Of a stretch of 64,000 nucleotides of DNA, positions 21,118-33,798 are shown piece by piece. Under the pieces are notes generated by a model, which made no database searches, was not told where the DNA came from, and worked only from the letters and a program-made list of their open reading frames with translations. The DNA is taken from positions 1,674,001 through 1,738,000 of the forward strand of contig OU964918.1 of the NCBI GenBank assembly GCA_918807975.1, given 5' to 3'. The position numbers were made by a program, and so were the translations under genes. The stretch comes from Aplidium turbinatum (Eukaryota; Chordata; Ascidiacea; Aplousobranchia; Polyclinidae). The stretch's first letter is position 1; each line of letters opens with the position of its first letter.

Positions 21118-23749
21118 TATAATAAATTGTCAGACCGTTGTTAAAAATTGTGAAGTGCACTTTACATATTTACTGATGATGAAACTATATGAATGCTATG
21201 GTTATCTATGGTGATTCAGATTAGCTTTTTGAGCAATGCTTCACGTTTATGATAAACTACACGTAGAAGGGAAATCCAACAGGCGTTTGCACAATATCGT
21301 CGTTTAGCGACGTAGATTCGACGAAAGCGGCGTAATAATTAGTAGGCCTACCTGGTATCAATATTGGCTGTTTCTGCAATGTTGCGTTATGACCATGAAC
21401 GCCACGTGGCTTGAAAAACAACATTATAACGCTGAATGAAACCATGTGCATGAAACTGATAATCTATCTAATAAAATTATCTCTGATGTAAATTCAACGA
21501 TTGGGCAATGGTATGTCTCAACAAAATTACCAAATATTCCATCATTTTGACGGCTAGAATGCATTGTTGAACCTAAACCGAAAAATATAGATGCGCTGTT
21601 CATTCATAATTTTTGATATTTGTTTATATGTTTAGTGAAAATAAGCTGTCATTCTTGTTATTATATTGAAAACGAAAAGAGCAGTTTGCAAAACGTCTAT
21701 ATTACCATGAATGCGGTTTCATCTATTTTGATTGTCCCTTGCTGTAGGCCTACTCAGGCAAGTTGTAATTATCACAATCTAACTTTTCCAAACTGTGAGC
21801 ACTATATCTCGATGCGCATTTGTGTATTGTGAGAAAATTTTGATGGTGTCCAAAAATCAAATACTATTTACAAAATAACTCGGTCTCTTACAATATCCTC
21901 ATATGTCACATCAACAAATACTTCCCTGACTTACCAATAGGCCTAACTAAGGTAATAAAGAAACATTCTACTAACGGACAGTTCAGTGATAAAAAAAATC
22001 CAAAAGTTTGATATTTCTTGCAAATGCAAACAATATAAGTTTTTCATAAAAAGATGAAGTTCAATAGCATTACAAGAATTCCATCACCATAATTCAAAAA
22101 GAACCTTTCCATTACTTGGGTTGACCCTTGCGATTACCCCGCATATGGGTTATGTTATGTACCACTATAGTTCACCGTACTGCCGATTGCCTAAAGCATG
22201 AAAAAAGTTGCATCTGTCTGCGGTTATAAGTTAAATTTTTTTCTAAATTCAACTAAAACAGCTATTCGCATTATGAAACAGTTGGATAAGTGCCATAAAT
22301 CAAACTATGGAATAAGTTTGTATCTCTATAAAAACGCCTGCCTGCAAAATGATACCATGTTCATAAAAATTATTAGATGTACATAACGCAATATACTTTA
22401 TGATATTATATTTTCTGATTATACATTTCCAGTCCTTGTCACAGACTGCATAATGCTTACTCATTCACTTTCAATGTAACTGAAAGTAGTTGTTAGATAA
22501 AACCTATATATCACACGCGCTATCAAGTAAAAGCGTTCTATTTTACATTGATTGGATTGGCTCAACATGAGATGGCTACTTCTAAACTACACTTATGAAG
22601 GCAGAGTCTGCAATTACTTGAATTTTTGCAGGTGTTACCTACAATAAATAATGCGATTAATCGAATACAATTCTCACACAACTCGTGAATATGTCTAGTC
22701 AATCAGCGCTGACATAATGCTGGATGATGCATTATTGTTTATTGAATAATTTAGTAAACATGCGTAACTTCATTTGTTTGTTATTGTGAGACGAAACTAG
22801 GAAGAATGGAAATAGAAATGGATAAAATAAAGGTATTTTTATTCAATGTAAACGCGCTGCCGCGTGTCATTATCTAACTAAAATATCTCTCGCCGCTAGC
22901 CTATGTCGATTCATCGTTTTCTGACGTCACGTCCATTCGATAATAAACGATTTCTTTCATGCATTCTCAGTTCAGTTTGGCAGTTACCCGCCTTTCCGTC
23001 GATTCAACGTTGCAAGACGTCGCATAAGTTCATATCTTTAGTTTGGTTAACGGAGATAAGATTTCATTGTGACATTGCTATGCAAACTTATATTTCACAT
23101 GAGACAACTTGACAAGTAAATACACAAGTTTTCACAATTTATGACGAGTTATAGCACATGGAAATGTTACACTACAATTGCTTTGCGAGGTACTGCATCG
23201 CGGTTTAGTTTATCAGTGACAGTGAACCTGGTACAAGAAGCCTCGAATATATTGATTCAACTAAGCTGCATCACGTATAAACGTGGTGGAACGATCGTCC
23301 TTTTCACAAAAGCGTGATGTTCTGGTTTATCCTACACAAATGAGAAGCGTATTGCATTTCAAATCTTTACATGTCGACTTGGAAATAAATGTTTACAAGT
23401 ATATGTGAGAAGCTTTGGGAACATCGACGCCTTTTCTGCTTTTGATAGTGTGTCGGACAAAAGGAAAGATTTGAAACCAAAATCATAATATGTTACAGAG
23501 CAGCTTCTATAGTAGGCAATAACGTTGTAGCCTATGCTTTGTTTGATTGAAAGGACATAATTGTCTGCGAAAAACTATTCTCGCTCTAGATGCATTGGCA
23601 CCAAGTCTTATGTTTAATTTTACGCAATTTCAACCGCAAGCGACGGTAACTCATCGTATCAAAGTTGAAGCTTTTCTTGTATCGACATCGCTTATAAGCC
23701 ATGGTGAGAACAAAAGGTCCACGCATACTGCCAATTTCCTTCACGCTGT
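21118..23749. other. intron sequence, no gene recognised
   Basis: Continuation of the intron between exons 12 and 13. Contains two partial copies of the ATTGATTCAACGT motif (about 22548 and 22996) but no coding blocks, splice-consistent exons or bounded elements that I could see. Confidence 0.4.
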
Positions 23750-24027
23750 GAAGCAGTTAGGATTAACGAGACATGGGCCAAATTAATCACTTTCATCCAG
23801 CTGGTGGGAAAATTTTGAACAATAGAATATGAAATATTTCAGAGGATGTGCTGAGAAATGCCTTATATCTCTCAATTTATAACCTTTATTCGCTCAAAAT
23901 TTCAGCTCAATAGAAGTGAATGAAAGTTAGGAAAATTCAAGAAATCTCATAGTCGCAGCCTCAGTGGTTTTAGAGATACAACTGTTGATGCAAAAAGGTT
24001 GAATTGACAGCCCCCTCCCAACCTTCA
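23750..24027 (-). repeat. MITE family with CCCTTWGAAGG ends, other half
   Basis: Inverse match to 49381-49650: shared blocks include CAGAGGATGTGCTGA, CAGCCTCAGTGGTTTTAGAG and CAACCTTCAAA at the end. It lacks the half that is present at 14418-14745. The next 150 bp (24050-24175) belong to the repeat also found at 12450-12600. Confidence 0.6.
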
Positions 24028-24049
24028 AACAGTTAATGCAAAGCTATAA

Positions 24050-24175
24050 AGAATAAAATTTTGTTTGTAGGCTAATTTTTTTTCAAAACATTGTTTCTTG
24101 TTCTCCGTATTGAGCTCTACAACTTCACCAGTAATAGAAGTGTTTGTTCTTGTCAGTTCTTATGAAAGACACGGT
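24050..24175 (+). repeat. dispersed repeat segment shared with 12450-12600
   Basis: Shares TTGTTTCTTGTTCTCCGTAT and CTACAA(C/T)TTCACC blocks with the earlier site, about 85 percent similar by eye. Family unknown. Confidence 0.5.
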
Positions 24176-24339
24176 TTCAATTTTGATTACAACTTAAAGT
24201 GAAATTAAAATTAAAATTGAAGTAAGTTGACGATAAGAGATTTTACATTATATAAACACAAATATATTATTTTTAAAATGTAATACGACCAAATTGGCTT
24301 TTTATCTTTTTTGAGTTTAAATACAACATCACATTTTAC

Positions 24340-24478
24340 CTTCACTTGAGGACCGCTTAAAACGTTTCAGCGGTTTTGTGTCAGGATTATCAAGAAATCT
24401 TTCAACAGAAACCAATGACAACAATTCTGCTTTGGCTGCAAGATTTCTAACTCCAGTTCCAAATGCAATCAGAAAGAT
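24340..24478 (-). CDS. CFB: factor B-like exon 12: end of vWA domain and linker
   Basis: A 139 bp exon (phase 0 to 1), acceptor CTGTTTAG, donor GTAAAA. It encodes IFLIAFGTGVRNLAAKAELL, matching VYVFGVGPLVNQVNINALA of human factor B, then a basic tail PLKRFKRSSSE that leads into the protease domain. RFKR fits the furin-type R-x-K/R-R consensus, which is unusual at this place. The exon lies just left of the LTR retrotransposon insertion. Confidence 0.82.
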
Positions 24479-24668
24479 CTAAACAGAAATTTAATTATTG
24501 ACCAATCGGTGGATTGTTGAGATCGTTGTTCTTAGACTGAGAATGGCTATTTGCTAGTACAATACATGCAGCTGCGCATGATTGTATTGACTTTAACCGC
24601 GGGCGTAAGCCTGGGGGCCGAGATGAACAAAATGAAGTTTCCTCTTGTTCTTGAAATTTGGTCTGCCG

Positions 24669-24895
24669 TGTTATAATACATTGTTTTACGTTATTTCTAC
24701 GTACTTTGTTTCTGTACTGGTCCTTGTTCTACTGATTACTTCGTTGGCGTGTTTTGTCCTTCTGGCTGTTCTCTATTTTGTGTTGCTTGATGTTGTGAGC
24801 TACCTGCCTTCATTTTTAGTATGTTTTAAGTTGGGGTGGCCGCATTTTAAGTTGGTTAAAACTTTATCAATAAAGTCATCTTTAGTTTCATGACA
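24669..24895 (+). repeat. 5' LTR
   Basis: 227 bp, begins TGTTATAAT and ends CATGACA, contains a CAATAAAG polyadenylation-type signal near its end. Nearly identical to 28775-29001. Confidence 0.93.
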
Positions 24896-24936
24896 ATTTA
24901 ACCAACTTAAAAATTTTCAACTAAAAATCGCAAAGG

Positions 24937-27900
24937 ATGGAGAGGTTGTTAAAACCTCAGCGATTAGACATTGAGCCTGGCAATGTACAAGCGGCCAGAG
25001 AATTTAGACACTGGCGACAAGTCTTTGAGAACTATATTCAGGAGCACTTACAACAGGGACCTGCCGAAAACGAAGCAGGCGAAGCCAACCGTTTAAGAAT
25101 TAAACTAAAAGCATTGATCAGCATGATTTCGCCCCAAGTTTTTGAATACATTGATGAGTGCGAGACTTATGAAGGAGCCATGCAGCTTTTGGAACAAATT
25201 TATATCAAGAAACCAAACGAAATATATGCGCGACATGTGCTGGCATCTGCAAAGCAGCACTCAGATCAAACCTTACATAAGTTTCGGCACCATTTAGAAC
25301 ATTTAGCAAAGAACTGCAATTTTAAAGCTGTGTCTGCAGCAGAACATAAGAATATTATGCTGAGAGACGCATTTATCAATGGAATATTTTCGCGGAATAT
25401 CAGGCAGCGTCTTTTGGAGAATAAAACTTTGGATTTTGAGTCGGCTTTCAACCAAGCGTTATCGTTAACTGAAGCAGAAAAAGAAGCCAAAAATTTTGAA
25501 GTTTACAACAGCCACAAAGCTGATTTCTCTGAAAAGGACGTGTTAGCGTCAGCCTCTAAGAGTGACTTAAACGTTAGTGACAACAACGAAAAATCCGACA
25601 ATCTATCAGCCACTTATACTCAACATCAATGTTACTTCTGTGGGAGTAAGCGTTCTCATAACCGCAAGAACTGTGTAGCGCGTTCATCAGTTTGTTTTAA
25701 GTGCAACAAGAAAGGACATTGGGCAATAGTCTGTCGAAAGAACGGGAACAGCTCTGGCCATCAAGCAAATAACACGGCGGCAGCATCGATTGATATTCAA
25801 TGTCCAGCGACCAGTACCGGTACGCCCTCTCAAGGTAATGTCTGTTCAGCAAAAACTGTGAACAATGACTTGAAACAGTCAACAATTTTTATAAACATTG
25901 CTGGTCATGAACTGTCCGCTCTAATTGACACCGGAAGTTCTAAGAGTTTTATCAACGAACGATCAGTTAAAGACTTAAACCTCAAAGTTTTTCCGGCAAG
26001 GCTCGAAGTGACGATGGCTCAAATGTCAGCCCAAAGTCGAGTTCTCGGTAAATGTGTAGTAAACCTAAACATTCTTGATCGCACGTATAACAACGTCGAA
26101 CTTTATATTCTAAAGAACTTATGCTCTGATATAATTCTTGGTTTAGATTTTCAAAGCAAGCATAAGCGTTTAGTTTTTGAATTGGTTGGTCCTGAAAATG
26201 ACCTCATCATTTCACATAATATGTCTGGGACATGTGCCGTAGCCGCCGCCCAAGTAGAATGTCCATCATTATTTTCAAGTGTGAAAGATAATTGCAAACC
26301 CGTAGGGACTAAATCTCGGAGGTACAGTCACAATGACTTAAAATTTATCGAATCAGAAGTTAACAATTGGCTTGCTGAAGGAATCGTTCAGCCGAGTAAT
26401 TCGCCATGGCGTGCTCAAGTAGTTGTAGTAACAAATCCTGAGTCTGGACGTAAAAGACTTTGCGTCGATTACTCGCAAACAATTAATCTATTTACTGAAA
26501 TCGATGCTTACCCCATCCCCCGCATCGAGGACATCGTGAACAGTCTTGCACAGTACAATAGTTTTGCGACTTATGATCTTAAATCAGCCTACCACCAGAT
26601 TCCTTTGCTTGACCAAGATAAACCTTATACTGCCTTTCAAGCTGGTGGAAGATTATTTGAATTTAATCGCATGCCATTTGGTGTTAAAAATGGTGGCCCA
26701 GTATTCCAACGCATAATGGACAACGTTGTTGCTTCGGACAAACTTGAAAACACGTACGTGTACTTTGACAACGTCATCATTGGCGGTCGTAATTCTGAAC
26801 AACTAGAGAAGACCGCTGCAAAATTTCTACAATCCATGAAACGACGTAATATGACGCTCAATAATAACAAAACCGTCTATGGTGTGGAGAACATTAACAT
26901 CCTGGGTTACTGCGTAGGAAATAGACAAATTAAGCCCGATCCTGAGCGTTTAAAAGCTCTTTGGGATTTACCACCACCCACTTCTAAAAAATCGCTACAG
27001 AGAACAATTGGGTTGTTCGCCTATTACGCTAAGTGGGTTCCGGGCTTCTCTGACAAAATACAAAGGCTAAAGGGAGTTGATGCCTTTCCTTTAAGCAGGT
27101 TATAAATAAGCGACTTTCAATTCCTCAAAGAAGCTATTGCTAATGCATCCCTCCAAGCAATTGATGAGAACTCACCGTTTACCGTAGAATGTGACGCATC
27201 AGATGTAGCAATATCGGCTACTCTAAATCAAAGTGGGCGACCGGTAGCATTTATGTCTCGGTCATTACAAGGGAGCGAGCTACACTACCCTGCCATGGAA
27301 AAGGAGGCTACGAGTATTATTGAAGCCGTAAGAAAATGGTCCCATTTTCTGATTCGAAGGCATTTTACATTAATTACAGACCAAAAATCAGTAGCTTTCA
27401 TGTTTGACAGCAAGAAGCGGACCAAAGTCAAAAACAATAAAGTGCTATGTTGGCGCCTCGAACTGGCATCCTTTTCTTATACTATTCGTTACCATCCCGG
27501 CAAAAACAATACAGCACCCGACGCTTTATCGAGAGCATTTTGCGCAACGGTACCTGCTCGAAACATTAAAAGTTTGATGGATATTCATAAAGAATTGTGT
27601 TGCCCGGGTTTAACTCGTTTGTTGCATTATGTGCGTTCGAAAAATTTGCCTTACTCGACAACTGATGTTAAAAGAATATGTGAATCATGCAATGTATGCG
27701 CTGAAGTTAAGCCACGTTTCTTTAAACCCGTCCAGAGTAATTTAATCAAAGCGACTCAGCCCATGGAGAGGCTAAACTTAGATTTTAAGGGCCCCTTACC
27801 ATCATGTTCTCGTAATATATATATATTGTGTGTCATTGATGAGTATTCGCGATTTCCGTTTTGTTTTCCCTGTGTTGATACGTCGTCTGGCACAGTAATC

Positions 27901-28764
27901 AAGTGCCTTTCTCAACTGTTTGCAATATTCGGTACCTGTAGTTTTATTCATACTGATCGAGCCCAAAGTTTCATGTCTAGGGATGTTAAGCAATTCTTGT
28001 TGGAAAGGGGTGTAGCTGTGAGCCACTCAACACCCTATCACCCGCAAGGCAATTCGCAAGTTGAACGTTACAACGGAGTAATATGGAAGGCGATACAATG
28101 TAACCTCAAGTCATTCAGCCTGCCTGTAAGCAAATGGGAAAATGTCCTTCCGAACGCCTTACACGCATTGAGATCGCTACTGTGTACATCAACAAACTCT
28201 ACCCCGCATGAGCGATTCCTCAACTTCTCTAGACGGTCGTCAGACGGGAAGTCCCTTCCTGATTGGTTAAGCACTCCTGGCACAATCTTACTGAGAAAGT
28301 TTAACAGGTCTAGCAAACACGACGATCAAGTCACGAAAGTGTTCTTAACCGAAGCCAACCCATTATACGCTCGGATCAAATACAGCGACGGCCGAGAGTC
28401 TAACGTGTCTCTAAGAGACTTAGCCCCACATCCTGGTAATAATACCTCTTACGGGGATATTGTGGATTCTCCTCAATCATCGGAATATATTGTGGATTCT
28501 CCTCAATCATCGGACACAGAGGAAAAGTCATTCACACCGAGTGATAGGTTGCCTTGCAGTGGCGCTTCACCGGGAAATAATTTCGATCAAGTCGAAGAAG
28601 TTGTTCGCGACCAAGCGATCGACTGCGATCCAGCAATCAATCCGCAATCAACAACGACTGGTGACCTAACCCGATCAAGCCTTTCCAATGAAAATCCAAG
28701 AAGATCGTCTAGGTCCACCAAAGGGGTTCCTCCCGTTAGATATGGGGATCCCATTACCTTTTAG
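24937..28764 (+). pseudogene. Gag-Pol coding region of the LTR element (fossil)
   Basis: Gag-like N-terminus from 24937; two CCHC zinc knuckles near 25630-25735 (CYFCGSKRSHNRKNC, CFKCNKKGHWAIVC); aspartic protease with LIDTGSSKSF near 25925; reverse transcriptase around 26300-27050 (DLKSAYHQIPL, FNRMPFGVKNGG); RNase H around 27170-27530; integrase around 27570-28250 with an HHCC-type finger and a DDE core (NLDFKGPL, HPQGNSQVERYNG); tail ends near 28764. Gag and Pol appear to be encoded as one long frame in this family. The copy is interrupted about once. Confidence 0.9.
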
Positions 28765-28774
28765 AGTGGGTAAA

Positions 28775-29001
28775 TGTTATAATATATTGTTTTACGTTAT
28801 TTCTATGTACTTTGTTTCTGTACTGGTCCTTGTTCTACTGATTACTTCGTTGGCGTGTTTTGTCCTTCTGGCTGTTCTCTATTTTGTGTTGCTTGTTGTT
28901 GTGAGCTACCTGCCTTCATTTTTAGTATGTTTTAAGTTGGGGTGGCCGCATTTTAAGTTGGTTAAAACTTTATCAATAAAGTCATCTTTAGTTTCATGAC
29001 A
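28775..29001 (+). repeat. 3' LTR
   Basis: 227 bp direct repeat of the 5' LTR, TGTTATAAT...CATGACA, followed by the TGCCG target duplication. Confidence 0.93.
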
Positions 29002-29046
29002 TGCCGTATGAATATTCTAACTAATTTGACTATCCAACTTCATTAA

Positions 29047-29865
29047 CCGTATCTGTTACTGGCGTAGACTTTATGGTCTCGCCATCTGCTAATTCAGCAA
29101 TTTTTAATAGAAGCAGTGACGCTAGAAACCTGACATTTCTTGACTTTTACTTTTTTTTCTTGCCCCAACTTTTTATCCCGATTATGTTGGTATGGGATAA
29201 TTGTGAAGTTCACAATAAACCTTTTGTCACAGCCAATTATGAAATGCAAGAAATCTGCTGATATTCAATAGCTTGATTGACAGTTTACTATTAGCGTGCG
29301 ATTTCATTTTGTGTTTGTTATTCATTACGCGAAGGCGCTAAAATTCCATTCTATGCCCAGGCAGCAAAATCCGTCATTTTTACATTGATTCAACGTCGAT
29401 TTTTCTGTCTGGGTAGGGAGATGGTCTTTGACGCGATTTTAGTCATTCCTTGCTGGCAGACAATAATTAGGAAGGTAATTTGTTATTTGAGCAAATTGCT
29501 TTGTAGTGAAAAAAGTGCATGGAATACTGTTTGCACAGAAACGGAAAAACAAAATTGATGAAATTCTGTGTTCTATGCAAGAAAACTTTCAAAATAAAAT
29601 GTCAACTGAGAAATTTGACCAAGAAATGGCGAAAATAGGTCAAAAACCGAGTCTTTATCACCTTTTCTACCTAAAATACACAATCACGAATATATTTTGC
29701 GAAATAAATTGATTGAAGTGATAGATAAGGCTTTTGACCAACGGCATACTTTTTCCCGTTGTTATTTGATATAAGCCAACGGAGTAATTAGCAATAAGAG
29801 AGACGTAGACCTAATTGTCTCGGCCAGTAACTCTTGACGCCAAAAGGAAGCAGTGACAGATACGG
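29047..29865. mobile_element. TTAA MITE, 819 bp (copy 1)
   Basis: Flanked by TTAA on both sides (29043-29046, 29866-29869). Ends are an inverted pair CCGTATCTGT(T/C)ACTG of 15 bp. No coding capacity. A second copy in the same orientation is at 53611-54428, about 95 percent identical by eye. TTAA duplication and CC-starting ends are the hallmarks of piggyBac-mobilised MITEs. It contains one copy of the ACATTGATTCAACGTCG motif at about 29388. Confidence 0.85.
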
Positions 29866-29869
29866 TTAA

Positions 29870-30342
29870 ACTATTTCCACACAATTATTACTCGAGTTAT
29901 ATTATTTTAGTTGTCAAAAGTTATTCGTATAATATTGTAGGTCTGTAACAAAAATGAATTTAAACATTACAGAATAACAAAACAATAAAGGGCTACGAAT
30001 TATAACATTTTAACAGTCACCCAAAATGCATGCGTTCTAATTTTTATTCTTTCTCGTTTCTGTTCGTCTCTTCCTTCAAAGGGCGAGTGTGAACAGTTTT
30101 ATTTTTTTTACCTTTTTTCTTTTTAAAGCAGCTTAGATGGAAAAATACGAAATCTTTATGATATGACGTATGGTTCACTTGTTAAGAAGAAAAACGTGTT
30201 TGGCATGATATTAGATTGCTATAATCTTGCAGCTACTCTGTCAACCCAAATGAGGTTTCAAACAATTTGTTGCAGTGTTTGCCTGTTTTACAATTTAGTA
30301 ACTTACAGTGGGCTGACAATATTTTTCAACTGTCAAGAAAAT
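29870..30342. other. intron sequence, nothing recognised
   Basis: AT-rich stretch between two repeat elements; open frames are short and without domain character. Confidence 0.35.
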
Positions 30343-30841
30343 GGTTACATAATTGCGTTAGACACTTTGCCAGCTATAAAACGTCATTGTATTTCTCTTT
30401 ATAGACCTGCCCTGAGTTGTTGCGTCATTTTTCAATGAAATTGGGTTAATTTGGTAGGAAAAAGTTACGTATTTTATTTGAATTTACGTCACTGACAAAG
30501 TTTGTAGTTATGTAACCACAAACAAAAATGAGAAATTTTCAGCAAAATGGAAATTTTCAGAAGCTGTGAGGAAGCTGAAGGAATAGTTTAAATGACTTCA
30601 ATTTTTTTTTCAGGTTACTTAGATATATCTAAATAATATTGTATCTACCCAAACTAAAAATATTTTTGAAAAAATTTCGTTTTTGACCCCATTTTTCGAA
30701 TTTTTGGCCCCATGAGGAGGCTGAAGACAATTTGTTACGAATCTCAAATTTTGTCATGATTGTTTTCTCATTCGTTGCCACCATTTCCCCACTACCCCGA
30801 GAGAATTTTTAAAAAAAGTTCAAAAACGAGCCACCCTACTG
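30343..30841 (+). mobile_element. right half of a CAGTAGGGTGGCTC hairpin MITE
   Basis: Matches 40790-41292 over its full length: shared blocks include GCTATAAAACGTCATTG, CAGAAGCTGTGAGGAAGC and ACGAGCCACCCTACTG at the end. The left arm that makes the 40460-41292 copy a hairpin is missing here. Confidence 0.75.
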
Positions 30842-31661
30842 TATACCTATGTAATAAACCTCATTGTAAAATGTAAAAAGCCAATTTTTTTTTTATCTTT
30901 ATGCTTTCTCTGCCTGTGGAGTGGCAGAACTCATAATAAGCATAAAATAAAATTGAGTTGCCCCTACAAAACAACATTAAGTAACACCTAGAGCGCACAA
31001 GTTTTAGTTCAAAGAGAAAATATTTCATTGTCAATGAGGTGCACAAAGCAAGAGCTTGTAAAGCAGTTGGACAATTAGATAGAGAATCGTTCAATTCAGG
31101 TATTGCCTAGCCATAAACAACAAAGTACTATTTATGTTGTCCACTCACTTCGCTTAGTTATAAATATATCGACCCTCCGCTAGAGTGCACCCAACCCACA
31201 TGCATTGTTCAATTACATTTTCTTACATTTTTTTATTGTTTCAATGTTCATTGAGGTATCTCGCGTTCCACTTCTTCTAAACGTTCTATCTTCGTTTCTG
31301 AACGTTTTTAAAGGTTTCATTTCTGTTAAGCGTCACATGTTTCTCTCGAGCAACTCGTTTGTTCTTCGTTTAATTGCGTGATTTAAATATTTATCCTATA
31401 TCCTAATTTCTTCTCCTCCCACCAACTTGTATTTGCTGCCTGATAAGCTGGTTCTTTAGTTGTCTGCTCATTCGTCCATTCCAAGCCTTTGACAGTACTG
31501 CAGCCGTTTACTATTGGCTGGTTATTTGAGGCATGTATCTTGTTTGTTTTGAATTACTTATAGTTTTAACACTAATTATTTACAGTATTTCAGCTGAAGA
31601 TACTAATAAAAATAGTTCCTTCGCTTTACTATTTGTAATCCATTTTTTCTTCCATTTTTAG

Positions 31662-32793
31662 GGGAGACCGGGGACAAACGTAACATATTTAGTCAAATCG
31701 TGCCTAGATAAGTTTCTATAAGTTATTTAAAAAAAGAAACACCTGCAACTATTAGTATAAGCATTGAGCTAGTTAGCAGCATTGGCTTGGTTACTTCATA
31801 GTTTGCAATTATATCGTAGGAAACAGTAGAAAACTGCGATTGTTTTGTTACATTTGCCCCATGGTATGGGGAAAATGTAACAAGCATATGGACAATTATA
31901 ACATTTGTTACCAGATGTACTCACGTTTGTAAGAACCCAAATTATTAATGAAAACAAATAGTAGGCTACATCTAAATAAAAATGCGGTAACGATAAGTTC
32001 GAATCAAAAACATTTGGAAAGCAAAGCAGTTTATGTATTTATTCACAATCACAGTTTTGAACAATCACACACATTGAACCCATTTCTTTCCTGGAAGGCT
32101 ATTTCTGAAGTTGTCCCAGCAAACCAAACAAATGTTCATATCGTCTCCGTCTTCCTCACTGCTGGATTCCATACAAACGTTATGGGCTTTTACTCTGTGA
32201 GAGGTCTTTGACTTGCTTGAAGATGGCATATCTCATACTGTATTACAATGCTTCGCAGAGATTTTCCTTCTGCCAAGACTTTCAAAGCTGTATCCAACAA
32301 ATGCAAGTTTTTTCCTCTATCACTCTTTCTCGTACCATTCTGAAAAATAAAGTATACCATGTCACATCAGGGGTAATTGTAACATACAAGGGGCAACTCA
32401 ACTGTAACTTGTTGTTACAATTGCCCCGTAACCTAGTCGCCATGTTTAAAAGCAAGTTTAACCAATTTCTGATTCTTGCTAGCTGTGAGTGATGGAGGAA
32501 AATTAAGCTATTGTCTTGCACTTTATGACAAACAAAGCACATGCAAGTAATTCAAATGTTTCATACTCTAAACCAAAATTAACGAGAAAAGTAAAAAGTT
32601 ACTTACCTTCACCAAATTTTTCTTTTTCCAATTAATTCTCTTTAGTTTCTACGCAGGCTAATACTACTTTTCTAGCATGTCAATAGCTAAAAGACACGTG
32701 ACCAGTAACAATTGTAGAACGATACAGTGTTGCCAATATCAGTTATCGTTAATGTTACAATTAATTCTATGTTACATTTGTCTCCGGTCTCCC
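31662..32793. mobile_element. TIR element with GGGGAGACCGGGG ends, about 1.1 kb, nonautonomous
   Basis: GGGAGACCGGGGACAAACGT at the left end is matched in inverse by GGGAGACCGGAGACAAATGT at the right (ending at 32793). Inside, GTTACAATTGCCCC-like motifs recur in both orientations (for example near 31852, 32368, 32410). There is no transposase frame. I could not identify the target duplication. Confidence 0.65.
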
Positions 32794-33192
32794 ATATTTC
32801 CTGTTTTTGATCACTTCGTTTTGCTACTTTTCATTTTCTTAATTTCTGAACGTCACATTCATTTTACGAATTATTCTCTTCATCAACTGATCTAGCCACG
32901 TCAATTTAATCTCTCTTTCTACCATTTGCAATCCAACGAGTGTTGGCGAGTATTTCAACAACCAGAACTCTTCATGCTGCCAACTTGTTATATTTGTCTG
33001 GCTACTCAGTTCAAATCCATTCAGACGCATTTTCAACAATCTGTGGCTATATTTTGCTGAAATAAAATTCTTGAAAAAGACGTATACAGAAGAGTATTTT
33101 TTCGTGTCATCGCATACACACGAACGGATCCGGAAAATTTATGTTACAACTTTCCCACGAACATATTATGGTTTACCGTTGTGACCACTTAC

Positions 33193-33269
33193 CTCAAGAA
33201 ATTCTTCTGTGCACCAAAGCCGTATGTTGTTCATTAAGGTCTCTGGATGATCTCCGTCTTGGTGCATTC
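33193..33269 (-). CDS. CFB: factor B-like exon 11: vWA domain, part 4
   Basis: A short 77 bp exon (phase 1 to 0), acceptor TTTTTGTAG, donor GTAAGT. It encodes MHQDGDHPETLMNNIRLWC and TEEFLE, corresponding to human LHNMGGDPITVIDEIRDLL. It sits 530 bp beyond exon 10 and is followed by an 8.7 kb intron that holds the LTR retrotransposon and three MITE-type elements. Confidence 0.78.
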
Positions 33270-33798
33270 CTACAAAAAATAAATTACAGATATCAGAGTT
33301 TTAGCTTCTGGGAATGTTCATCGCGTTTGTAGATTAAACAACGATATACTGTAATGTACATGTTGGGAATTCCTCAGGTAGTCACTGCAATTGTTCCAAA
33401 AATAGTTATTGAAACTACTCCAGGTTGAGTTACTGATTCTACTTGACAACCAAATCTCGGACGATTTTTTCTCTTGTAAAATCTGTGCTACAAGTTAATA
33501 GTCTTATTGTGCTACCTAAACACTTATTTTCCGCTATATACTCACACTTCTGCCGAATAAAAAATTTAAAACATTTTGGTCTGTGCATTAAAAAGTTAGC
33601 ATACACTTGCCTTATACCACGTGTATTGTCATACTCTTTCTACAAACAAGAGAAAGAATACGTTGACACTTACTGTTATGTCACTATTATTACATGTTGC
33701 TATTTTCACAACACATCATCAATATGTTAAATGAAGAGCAAATAATTTATTATCAAATTGTTACGAACAGACGCCATCACCAACTACCCAGAGTTTAC

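Larger units (their letters stand above)
24669..29001 (+). mobile_element. Ty3/Gypsy LTR retrotransposon, fossil copy
   Basis: A complete-length element of 4333 bp bounded by two 227 bp LTRs (TG...CA ends) and a 5 bp target duplication TGCCG at 24664-24668 and 29002-29006. The internal order is Gag with zinc knuckles, protease, reverse transcriptase, RNase H, integrase, the Ty3/Gypsy order, with no envelope-like ORF. The LTRs differ at only about three sites (a little over 1 percent), so the insertion is young. The coding region has about one break, so this copy looks inactive. It lies in the intron between exons 11 and 12 of the factor B-like gene, in antisense orientation. Size and single-ORF design resemble the Ciona Cigr-1 element. 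Confidence 0.93.

Noticed and set aside
24645-24893. Hydrophobic open frames in 24645-24893 and 28688-28999 that look like membrane proteins
   Set aside because: Both are translations of the LTR; their similarity reflects the repeat, not a gene.
33765-33798. Extending exon 10 to the GT at 33764
   Set aside because: The longer exon ends in phase 2, which hits a stop in exon 11; the GTAAAC donor at 33798 keeps the factor B alignment.
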